Assembly (NCBI RefSeq): GCF_008065115.1
Contig: NZ_CP042913.1
Coordinates: forward strand, 2,640,338 to 2,704,337
DNA length: 64,000 bases
Source of the DNA: Bythopirellula goksoeyrii
Lineage (GTDB): Bacteria > Planctomycetota > Planctomycetia > Pirellulales > Lacipirellulaceae
Direction: 5' to 3'
The notes beneath the pieces are model-generated. The model made no database searches. It saw only the letters and a program-made list of their open reading frames with translations, and had not been told where the DNA came from. Of this stretch, positions 8,756 to 16,043 are shown one piece after another (positions within the stretch are counted from its first letter, which is position 1; each line of letters opens with the position of its first letter). The translations under genes and the position numbers were made by a program.

Positions 8756-11422
8756 TCACGCAACCCAGGCGAGTTCCAGGCCAACTTGCCTCGACCAGTG
8801 AAGATAATCCGCACCGTTGACCGCCCCATCGTGGTTGGCATCACCATGCTCATGTTCGGGATTATCCATATCGTAGTTCATGTCCCAAATCATCAGATCT
8901 TCGCCGTCGACGATCCCATTGCCGTCGAAATCAGCATAGAACAAGAACATTAGGTTCACGCCGTAGTTGGCTGATCTCAAAGCGTTGTCGGCTGAATCGG
9001 TATCACCATCGCCATCGAAATCCGCCTGGACGAAAGTATGATTTGGACCGCCCTGATTTCTCAACCAAACAAGGAAGTCACTCCCGCCAATGTCGTTGTC
9101 CAAATTCGCATCCCCCGGCAAGATCGTAAAGACGAAATTGAAATCACCCCCTGCGGTTCCATCGCCAGAGGGAAAGGTGCTGACTGCCGAGTCGGTAGTT
9201 AAGACGCTGAACGGGTTGATCCATTCGCCGTCGAGTTGTCGGCCAAAGTCGTCCATTACGGCGTCAGTGAGTGCAATGACATACTGATCGGCATCTAGGG
9301 GTGCATCAAATCTCCAGCGAAATTCCTGAGTGTCGGGGTCGAAGGTAAATCCACCCGAAGAAGCCAGCGTCGGCTCCACATGGGTCATGAGACCTGTGAG
9401 GGTCAAGCTGGCTGCGTCAATCGTGGTCTGATCCAGATTCTCACTGAATTTGATCCCCACCGTATCCGCCCCACCCACTGGCACTGTACGAAGCTGGATA
9501 CCCGAGCCATCGAAATCGTTCTCATCGTCGTTTGGGTCATTGAACGAGAAAGGATCGTGGTCGGATTCGGAGCCACTGATGGTGACATTCACCACGCGCG
9601 CCAGACCAACTTCGTGGGCTCCGATATCAATCTGTGCTCCTCCCACGCCGTCTCCATCAAAAACACGAGTAAAGCCTATCCCGCGTTGGTCAAAATCAGG
9701 GACGTTTACTCCCGCGATTGCTGAAGGATCACCTGCGTCGATTGCTAGGCTGCCCTCCAATGGCGCATGTGTCTTGGTAGGTCCGCCATTGAAAGCCAAA
9801 GGGGCCAAGCCCGGATCGTTGCTCGAATTGTCAATGTTCCCCGCGCCGCTAGTAAGAGTTGAGGAGGTCACCTGACCCGGGCCGATTAGATTGTAGCTGG
9901 AATCGAGTTCGATGCTTCCGGCAATGTTGTTGGCCGTACTGTCCAGGTCAGAGACAACATTGCTGGAGACAATCGAATTGTTCAGGGTTGTGGTGATGCG
10001 ATGCAGAGGGTTGTCCGGCTCACTGTACAACCCGCCCCCCTCCGGGGACTGGTTCTTGGCAATCGTGAGAAAATCAAGATCTGCCTCGAGCATACCATCA
10101 TCACCCGTGCCAATGCCAGACAATCCTATCCAAACTCCTCCCCCTTGGCTGAGTGCCTCGTTATCTGAGAATGTCGAGTTCACGAGAGCCACGTCGAAAA
10201 GATCGGCATCTGGTTGGTACTTTACGACAGCGATCCACACCCCGCCGCCATGACCTCCCACTATTGTCGCGGGATAGCCTGGGTAACCCTCTTGCAGTGT
10301 ACCAGCAGTATTTCCCGATACGGTGCTGTTGGTCAGGGTGAACTCAGCTCCATACTTGGTACAGGTCCAGATCCCTCCTCCGTTACTGCTGGCTTCGTTA
10401 CCAGATATCGTCGAATCAATGATTTCTAACTTCGGTTGGGTACTCTCGGTACTCCCGTTAAAGCCTGCCAAATCAGCATAAATGCCACCTCCATTACCGG
10501 AAAACGGACTGGTGCTGATTGCCTTATTCACCAGGAATTCGCTTTCTTGAATCGTTATGACTTGGGATACACTGCTGGAAGTATGTGGTTTTTTGATTGC
10601 CACCCCACCTCCATTAAAATTCGCAGTATTGTTAATGAACTTGCTTTTGGAGATCGTCGCTTCGAGCCAGTCATGCAAATAAACGCCACCACCATCTATA
10701 TAACTATGATTGTTCTCAATTATTGTGTTCGTGACATTGAGCACTCCACGCCTTGCAAAGATCCCACCTCCACTTCCAGAGGTAGTATTACCTGTAATTG
10801 TGCAATCATCCAGCGTTAGGATACCGGCGTCGCCAGTAGTTGAGGACGGGTTCCAAGTACCATCGAAGTTGATTCCACCTCCACTGCCGGCATTACCGCC
10901 CGTGATGGTGAGGTTCTTAAGAGTGGCTTCAGGGCTACCGTAGTAGCTCGATAGACGAATATCAAAAACCCCAGAATTATTTCCAGTAGCATCAATCATA
11001 ATACCGCCGGATAATTCTGAGGCGTCGATAGTAATATCACGGCTGATATTGATTTGGAGAGGGAAAAAGTCCTTGGCAAGCGTGATCGTGCCGCCGTTGA
11101 GGCTTGAGGCGAATTCGATCTTGTCGTTTTGGCCAAGTAAATCAACAGTTTCATCGATGCGTGCGAACTCTCCAGCAAGTGGCACTGATGTACCATTGAC
11201 GTATACTAGTGCTTCACGCAAGGTAAGCTCCCCATCCTCGACAGGAAACGGTTCATCGCTGTTCAAACTCACAGTCAAAGTAGCAAGAACACGGCGTTCT
11301 TCGAGAACCTCAAATCCAAAATGATTCGATAAACTAGATAGTTTTCCAGAGTCACAAAGCTTCGCTTTACTGCTCTTCGCATTTTGACGCAGACCCATCC
11401 ATTCAAGAAATTGATTGACCAA
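8756..11422 (-). CDS. Exported beta-helix protein with LEPR-like N-terminus and dockerin-type repeats
   Basis: The 888-residue product starts at TTG 11422, preceded at the right distance by a strong GGGAGGGA ribosome site (11428-11435 on the complementary strand). Residues 40-47 read LEERRVLA, the planctomycete LEPR-like export motif. ELTLREA at 65-71 resembles the CSLREA motif that opens polymorphic outer-membrane-type repeats. Residues from about 100 to 560 are Gly/Asn-rich right-handed beta-helix coils (repeated NNTANFNGGGVAI-like turns). A Big-like region follows. The last 120 residues carry several DxDxDG calcium loops of dockerin type I (DANLDNDIGGSD, DFDGDGDTDSAD, DFDGNGIVDGED, DANHDGAVNGAD). 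It is probably a surface adhesin or carbohydrate-binding protein. It begins 27 nt after the SUMF1/PEP-CTERM gene and should share its promoter. Confidence 0.85.
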   Translation of the reverse strand: MVNQFLEWMGLRQNAKSSKAKLCDSGKLSSLSNHFGFEVLEERRVLATLTVSLNSDEPFPVEDGELTLREALVYVNGTSVPLAGEFARIDETVDLLGQNDKIEFASSLNGGTITLAKDFFPLQINISRDITIDASELSGGIMIDATGNNSGVFDIRLSSYYGSPEATLKNLTITGGNAGSGGGINFDGTWNPSSTTGDAGILTLDDCTITGNTTSGSGGGIFARRGVLNVTNTIIENNHSYIDGGGVYLHDWLEATISKSKFINNTANFNGGGVAIKKPHTSSSVSQVITIQESEFLVNKAISTSPFSGNGGGIYADLAGFNGSTESTQPKLEIIDSTISGNEASSNGGGIWTCTKYGAEFTLTNSTVSGNTAGTLQEGYPGYPATIVGGHGGGVWIAVVKYQPDADLFDVALVNSTFSDNEALSQGGGVWIGLSGIGTGDDGMLEADLDFLTIAKNQSPEGGGLYSEPDNPLHRITTTLNNSIVSSNVVSDLDSTANNIAGSIELDSSYNLIGPGQVTSSTLTSGAGNIDNSSNDPGLAPLAFNGGPTKTHAPLEGSLAIDAGDPSAIAGVNVPDFDQRGIGFTRVFDGDGVGGAQIDIGAHEVGLARVVNVTISGSESDHDPFSFNDPNDDENDFDGSGIQLRTVPVGGADTVGIKFSENLDQTTIDAASLTLTGLMTHVEPTLASSGGFTFDPDTQEFRWRFDAPLDADQYVIALTDAVMDDFGRQLDGEWINPFSVLTTDSAVSTFPSGDGTAGGDFNFVFTILPGDANLDNDIGGSDFLVWLRNQGGPNHTFVQADFDGDGDTDSADNALRSANYGVNLMFLFYADFDGNGIVDGEDLMIWDMNYDMDNPEHEHGDANHDGAVNGADYLHWSRQVGLELAWVA

Positions 11423-11427
11423 AATAT

Positions 11428-11435
11428 CCCTCCCT
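11428..11435 (-). promoter_or_regulatory. Strong ribosome-binding site deciding a TTG start
   Basis: On the minus strand GGGAGGGA stands five bases before the TTG at 11422. The next in-frame ATG is eight codons further in and has no comparable site, so TTG is preferred as the start of the beta-helix protein. Confidence 0.55.
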
Positions 11436-11449
11436 GCAAGATTATGTGC

Positions 11450-12415
11450 TTAAAGATATAGCCTGTCGCAAGCATCGAGCTTAATGCCCATACACAATAC
11501 TATGAGAAAGCAGAGCGTGGCTGTTCTGGGCTCTGGAATTTGCGCTACTCGGAACCCTACATTCGTAGGTTCGTTGTTGGGCAATGAGTGATTGCGAAAC
11601 GACGACGACAGATCTAGAAATGTTGTTGTAACGCTCCAGTCACTACCGCGCACGCCTCGTATACCTAGAGGATTATTGCTTTGCAAGTCAAAATTAGATT
11701 CTTCCCACTCAAAGACGTTGCCAGCTAATCCAACTATGCCGAAAGGGCTGGGACCTCCCGCCAACATAACATCGGCTGGCCCAGATTGGTTGTATACGGC
11801 AGTATTCGGATCAATCCCGCTGCTAACCGGATTGGGTGCGGTATCGCTTCCGTTGGGAAAATCAAACCATTGGTCGCTCACAGGATCATAGAAGGCTGCT
11901 TTGTACCACTCATCGGCACTAGGCAGAAAGTATTTTGCCTGACGATTACGGAATAGATTCGTTGGATCGTAGCCAGCGTCACCAGAGTTCCACAATTGAA
12001 AGTCACCATTCGTATCGAACTTGTAGGCCGGGGTATTCCCCGTACTGGTGTTGAGCCAATTCACAAACCGAGCCGCCTCGAACCAACTCACACTCGTGGC
12101 GGGTTTTTGGAGTCCACGCGAATCGAGGGTGATGCCCAGTGGGTCACCAGCATCAGCGCTGAGCGTATTGGCCTTGCGAATCGCCTCCTCGGGAATCTCA
12201 AACTTCCCGATCCGATAGGTGTATGACACCGCTCCGGCTGGATTAGGGTCTCCCGTAGTGTCTGCCACATTGCCTGGATCGCCAACGGTGACAAACTCGA
12301 TCTCGAACGAGTTCGCTCCACTGCCAAATGTGTCGGCAACGGCTGCCGGGAGTGAACTCAAAGCGAAAGCACAGAAATAGAATAAGACAACGGACCAGAA
12401 ATTTGAATGCTTCAT
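11450..12415 (-). CDS. SUMF1/FGE-like domain protein with signal peptide and PEP-CTERM tail
   Basis: The product has 321 residues. Residues 1-28 form a Sec signal peptide ending in AAVADT. The middle is a formylglycine-generating-enzyme-like (SUMF1/EgtB/PvdO) fold with the recognisable segments SVSWFEAARFVNWLN, FLPSADEWYKAAFY, GLAGNVFEWEES and NVGFRVA. I see no active-site cysteine pair of true FGE, so catalysis is doubtful. The C-terminus is IPEP followed by a hydrophobic helix and a basic tail, a PEP-CTERM sorting signal handled by exosortase in exopolysaccharide-producing bacteria. It is the first gene of a likely two-gene unit with the beta-helix protein, and its promoter contains a 13-base homopolymer. 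Confidence 0.85.
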   Translation of the reverse strand: MKHSNFWSVVLFYFCAFALSSLPAAVADTFGSGANSFEIEFVTVGDPGNVADTTGDPNPAGAVSYTYRIGKFEIPEEAIRKANTLSADAGDPLGITLDSRGLQKPATSVSWFEAARFVNWLNTSTGNTPAYKFDTNGDFQLWNSGDAGYDPTNLFRNRQAKYFLPSADEWYKAAFYDPVSDQWFDFPNGSDTAPNPVSSGIDPNTAVYNQSGPADVMLAGGPSPFGIVGLAGNVFEWEESNFDLQSNNPLGIRGVRGSDWSVTTTFLDLSSSFRNHSLPNNEPTNVGFRVAQIPEPRTATLCFLIVLCMGIKLDACDRLYL

Positions 12416-12443
12416 GAGACCCTCACTTTCCTGTTATGACTGT

Positions 12444-12470
12444 AGTTTATGGGGGGGGGGGGGCTGTCAA
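12444..12470 (-). promoter_or_regulatory. Promoter with homopolymeric spacer, candidate phase-variable switch
   Basis: Read on the minus strand, a perfect TTGACA (12470-12465) is followed by G, 13 C (12463-12451), A, and the -10-like TAAACT (12449-12444). The spacer is therefore 15 nt, and two extra C would make the optimal 17 nt. The ATG of the SUMF1 gene lies at 12415, about 22 nt after the expected start of transcription, with GAGGG as ribosome site. Confidence 0.6.
12451..12463 (+). repeat. Poly-G/poly-C tract, 13 bases
   Basis: Thirteen uninterrupted G on the plus strand, far longer than any other mononucleotide run I found in the window (the next are runs of 8 T). It sits exactly between the -35 and -10 elements of the minus-strand promoter. 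Tracts of this kind slip during replication. Confidence 0.95.
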
Positions 12471-12595
12471 GTAAATCCTGCCCCAAAATTCCATTGTATC
12501 ATCAACCATGGAGAATTGTGGTCTGTTTTGCGGCGTGGTCATGAGCCCATTGCCAAGCGCATCTGGTTAGCCGTCTATGAAAACTCGTTGCTTAC

Positions 12596-12610
12596 CGAGT
12601 CCTGCTCGGC
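12596..12610. repeat. REP-like palindromic repeat, copy B
   Basis: Exact second copy of CGAGTCCTGCTCGGC. As in copy A, it is followed a few bases later by GGAGCGCG (12618-12625), so the shared unit is longer than the 15-mer. Confidence 0.65.
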
Positions 12611-12731
12611 AAAAAGCGGAGCGCGTCTCTCCTGGCTCTCAGCTTCCCAAAGTGGCCCAAAAAAAGTTGTGGAATTTCTCCCCGACATCTTGATAATGGT
12701 ACGTGCGATAAGTAATAGGAACGCACTAACG

Positions 12732-12750
12732 CCCGCAAGGGGCTTGCGGG
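12732..12750. repeat. GC-rich hairpin
   Basis: CCCGCAAG (12732-12739) and CTTGCGGG (12743-12750) pair perfectly around a three-base loop and are followed by TTT on the plus strand. It could be a weak terminator, but no plus-strand gene ends just before it. Confidence 0.5.
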
Positions 12751-13026
12751 TTTGCTCGCGCCAGGTTTGCGCGCTGAATGCGTTTGACGATTTCGACGAG
12801 CAAGGAGCGGCCAGTTTGGTGGGGTTGTGTTTACAAAACTCCGCCGCGGAAAAGCCAATGTAATTCGCGTAAGTCTTGATCGGCCAACGAGTTGAGCCCC
12901 AAAGAACCGGCACAATGAGAGGGGGTTTTGTTTTGTAAGAAAAGATTTCGACAAAATGTGCGGCGACAAAACTCCTGTTTCGGTGCGCAGGATCGAGATA
13001 GAATCATGAGCTTTACATCACCCGCG

Positions 13027-13060
13027 TTTAGCCGCGCCTCACGAGGCGAAAGGGAAGCGC
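13027..13060. repeat. Degenerate relative of the REP-like repeat
   Basis: Begins TTTAGCCGC as copy A does, has the pairing arms GCCTC and GAGGC, and ends AGGGAAGCGC, matching the AGGGGAGCGC end of copy A. Confidence 0.4.
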
Positions 13061-13393
13061 TTCCTCGAGCTGGCCCAAGAATCGATGTAGAGATTCGCTT
13101 CCCAATTGCGATAGTACGATCGCACCGAAATGCAACTGCTCCTTGACAATTTTCATATCTGCAAATGGGCCGGGAGTTCTTCCCGAAAAACTCCCGACCC
13201 CAGGGAAAGTGCTGCGCGCATCAAGTAACACCGGTACAGCGATTTTCCTGGAACCTGCAACTCGATCCAGACCAGCCCAGAGTAGTTTTTTTTACAAAAC
13301 CTCCCCCCTCTGGCCGAAGCATGATCTGCGTAACTCACGATCCATCAACAAGATACGGAGAGTTTCTGTCGAGATTCATAAGCAGTTTGGTTT

Positions 13394-13415
13394 TGTCAAA
13401 AAGCGATTTTTGACA
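13394..13415. repeat. Perfect hairpin with GCGA tetraloop
   Basis: TGTCAAAAA (13394-13402) and TTTTTGACA (13407-13415) form a nine-base-pair stem closed by GCGA, a GNRA-type loop. It lies about 100 nt downstream of the kinase stop codon on the minus strand and may end or stabilise that transcript. Confidence 0.5.
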
Positions 13416-13512
13416 ATTCTCGCCCGGTAGTTCCACTCTGCCGGAGCGAATCTGAATCGTTGCACGACCAGACAGGTCGAGAGAGAATTCGAGCGAAAGA
13501 TTGCGAACTGCT

Positions 13513-14982
13513 CTACGCTTCATCCGCAGGCAGCAGCTTCAAGATTGCTTGCCGCAATTCCTTTGACTTCACGGGCATTTGCAGGACAACCCGCTGCTCG
13601 TCGGGTTTGGCTTGCTTCTTGAGTCCGTTTTGTTTGTCCCCGAGTAGGAGCACGACTGGCGTGTTCTTCGTGGAAGATTCTTCCCCAAATTGGTTGAAGG
13701 CGGCGACGGCGCTGGCACCTATGTGGCCGGTGCTCATCAGCACGATATCAGCCATATTGCTATCTTCGTAGAATCGTTGAAAGAGCCGTTCGGGGTCGCT
13801 GGTCACTAGGACGCGATAGCCTTGTTTCTTGAACAACTCACGAAAAACGTTTTGCATTTTCGTGTCGGATTCCACGATCATCAGTTTGCGAGGCTGGCCA
13901 TTCGCATCGTGACCTTCCTGCGGGCCCACGTCCACAGCTTCGGCAGGGAGATCTTTATTGTCGCGGACACGTTTGCTTGCCAGCTTAAGATCGGCAAGCA
14001 TCTCTCCCGGCGTTTGGTACCGACGCTCGGGGACCAACTCCATCGCTTTGTTAACCACCCGTACGAGTGCCAAGGGGAGATTGGGATCAATTTCGGAGAT
14101 TGGTTTGATCGTGAGAAAACGCGACTTATCGAGGCGCTTGGTCCGATCCCGATTCTCCGACATCGGAGCCTGGCCACTCATGAGCTGGTAAAAGATGCAC
14201 CCGGCAAAGAAGATGTCGCTTCGCATGTCGTCTTTGCGGACGTTGGTGGCTCGCTCCAGACCGGCATAGTCAATCGTGCGTGGATTGGCACCATCGCTCG
14301 CTTCATCACCCCCAAGTCCCGCCAGGCCGAAGTCAACCAGTTTGGCGACCCCGTCGCTCGATACGATGACATTTGACATTTTCAGGTCGCGATGCGTTAT
14401 CCCCCGTTGATAAGCGTAGCTAAGCCCTGCAACCATCCCCTCCACGATGCGGGCCGCTTCGAGTGGTTCAAATTTCCCCCGGACTCGGAAGAAATCGCGC
14501 AAGTTATGCCCCTCCACAAAATCCATCACGATGTAGTGAATCTTGCCTTTGGAATAGACTTCGTGAATGGCAACGATATTGGGATGCTTGAGCTTCATTC
14601 CTAGTTCCCCCTCGCGCCGAAAGAGATCGGCCTCGGTTGGAATGTCGCTCTTGCTTTTGCGCAATACCTTGAGGGCAAACAGTTCGTTGGTTGTCCGATG
14701 GGCAGCACGATAGACACGTGCAAAGGTACCGGCCCCGACGAGATAGAGCACCTTGTAGTCGCCATAGACGAAGCCCGTCCGATAGCCTTGCTCAAGACGT
14801 TCGAGCTGAAAATTGGTGAGTAGGCCTTGGCGAACGAGAAGTTGTTTGAATTGCTCGTAGTCTACTTCCTGAGTTCCGAAAGCATTCCAAACACCACGCA
14901 ACTGTTCTTGGGTGACAATACTGACATCCAAAGCGCGCTGTGCCAGTGATTCGGCAGTCTGATCAGTGACCATAGCGCGCAA
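13513..14982 (-). CDS. Serine/threonine protein kinase fused to a degenerate receiver domain
   Basis: The 489-residue product has an N-terminal helical extension (about 1-65), a Hanks-type kinase domain (about 73-340) and a C-terminal receiver-like domain (366-489). The kinase has the Gly-rich loop GAGTFARV, catalytic Lys105, HRDLKMSN with Asp199, and DFG at 217-219, so it should be active. In the receiver, the position of the phosphoacceptor Asp reads IVLMST (Ser417), and the conserved Thr and Lys are also replaced; only the acidic pair in IVESD remains. It is therefore a pseudo-receiver that probably binds a partner rather than accepting phosphate. There is no transmembrane helix, unlike PknB-type kinases. 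The start could also be the Met three codons in (14973). Confidence 0.9.
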   Translation of the reverse strand: MRAMVTDQTAESLAQRALDVSIVTQEQLRGVWNAFGTQEVDYEQFKQLLVRQGLLTNFQLERLEQGYRTGFVYGDYKVLYLVGAGTFARVYRAAHRTTNELFALKVLRKSKSDIPTEADLFRREGELGMKLKHPNIVAIHEVYSKGKIHYIVMDFVEGHNLRDFFRVRGKFEPLEAARIVEGMVAGLSYAYQRGITHRDLKMSNVIVSSDGVAKLVDFGLAGLGGDEASDGANPRTIDYAGLERATNVRKDDMRSDIFFAGCIFYQLMSGQAPMSENRDRTKRLDKSRFLTIKPISEIDPNLPLALVRVVNKAMELVPERRYQTPGEMLADLKLASKRVRDNKDLPAEAVDVGPQEGHDANGQPRKLMIVESDTKMQNVFRELFKKQGYRVLVTSDPERLFQRFYEDSNMADIVLMSTGHIGASAVAAFNQFGEESSTKNTPVVLLLGDKQNGLKKQAKPDEQRVVLQMPVKSKELRQAILKLLPADEA

Positions 14983-15376
14983 TCGTCCCAGTCCGGCGAA
15001 CCTTTATCCGGAGAGGCAAGTCCGGAGAAAATCGATGTGAAATGCACTTTCACAGGTACTCAGCCACACCGGCTCCCAGCAGTCGCTGCAATAGCTTCCA
15101 ACCGCAGAGCCGCACTACTGATCTGGAGAACAGAATCCGGTAGGAAAGTCGAGTTGCCCAGGGTAACCGGCTGTTCTGCCAAATGAGGGGCTGTAAGTCC
15201 CTATTAGAGATGCCAACAGAACTGCATTCTACCAGATTGCAAGGATCAAGGGTATCGGCTGGAGAATACAGAATCGTACTGAAATTCGGCGAAAATTCCG
15301 CCCAATCGACTAGCCACTTCGCATATCAGGAGTTTAATTTCGTGGAAACACCTAATGGATGAGATAATGGCCGCTC
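14983..15376. other. Intergenic region of 394 bases
   Basis: Upstream of the kinase on the minus strand and downstream of the 95-residue protein gene. It contains a short direct repeat of TCCGGAGA near 15007-15028. I see no gene, RNA or clear promoter in it. Confidence 0.4.
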
Positions 15377-15664
15377 TCAGCTCTCAAATTCCTCAAGCTG
15401 CGAGCGATACTCGTCTCTTTCTCGACGCGTCGCCTCGAGATCAAACATAAGATACTTCATATCCAAGCGAAGTTGGCCCAAAGCGTCTTGTACGAGAGTG
15501 AGAATACGGCGGCGACGGCAGGTACTTTCGACGACAGCATCGATCAATGGGGCCAGTTGCATGGCGTATTCTGAGGGAAGGTTATTGATCGAATCAGCCA
15601 ATCGCTGCAGATCGGCAGGAACGGTTTCCACGGTCGACAAGGAGGGGTTTTGGGTGCTGCTCAT
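15377..15664 (-). CDS. Small conserved helical/coiled-coil protein (95 aa)
   Basis: Function unknown. The product is acidic to neutral and almost wholly helical; residues 65-95 (MFDLEATRRERDEYRSQLEE) have the heptad pattern of a coiled coil, and a CRRRR basic patch lies near residue 50. There is no signal peptide. The coding bias and sustained helix propensity support a real gene. It stands alone, in an orientation shared with the kinase but 394 nt upstream of it. Confidence 0.6.
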   Translation of the reverse strand: MSSTQNPSLSTVETVPADLQRLADSINNLPSEYAMQLAPLIDAVVESTCRRRRILTLVQDALGQLRLDMKYLMFDLEATRRERDEYRSQLEEFES

Positions 15665-16043
15665 GGTCTATCTCCAAAGATGAGGGGGATTTGATTGGAC
15701 ATAGAGCAGAGCGTGTACCAATGGGGGAGGCTCCCCCTCAGAAAACAACGCAAACCAATATGACCAAAGGACTTACAAATAAAACATCCCCGCCATTCTG
15801 ATATTTGGTCGACAGAATGCATGTTTACTTCTTGCTGCGGATTGAACTGGTAAATCAACGGAACTCCTGATACAAGCCAGACTTACAGCGATTTTTCGCT
15901 CAAGTTGTCGCGTTGTGTTTCCGCAACAAGGCTCATCAGTTGCCGATAGAACAGCAGAGGCGATGAGTAGGCTCAGCCAACAATTAGCGGCGAGCCCAGA
16001 AAATCTTCAAAATACTTACTGTTCCAATTCTGATTTTACACTC
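15665..16043. other. Intergenic region of about 380 bases
   Basis: Divergent spacer between the small helical protein and the large exported protein. A GC hairpin of GGGGGA and TCCCCC arms lies near 15725-15742. A 65-codon frame on the minus strand (15661-15858) is not gene-like. Part of it (15915-16043) is open in frame with the next gene but is not signal-peptide-like. Confidence 0.4.

Larger units (their letters stand above)
12464..13512. other. Palindrome-rich non-coding region of about 1 kb
   Basis: No convincing gene lies between the kinase (ending at 13513 on the minus strand) and the promoter at 12470. Open frames on both strands (for example 12414-12863 plus and 12575-12913 minus) have composition and sequence typical of chance frames. 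The stretch instead holds a second copy of the 15-base palindrome, a degenerate relative of the same repeat, and hairpins at 12732-12750, about 13168-13197 and 13394-13415. It looks like accumulated repeats or a decayed gene remnant rather than ordinary intergenic DNA. Confidence 0.55.

Noticed and set aside
12414-12863. Plus-strand open frame of 149 codons over the poly-G tract
   Set aside because: It reads through the promoter of the opposite gene and the homopolymer, has no recognisable domain and an odd Cys/Ser/Arg-rich composition.
15661-15858. Minus-strand 65-codon open frame
   Set aside because: It overlaps the start of the 95-residue protein gene and has no gene-like features.
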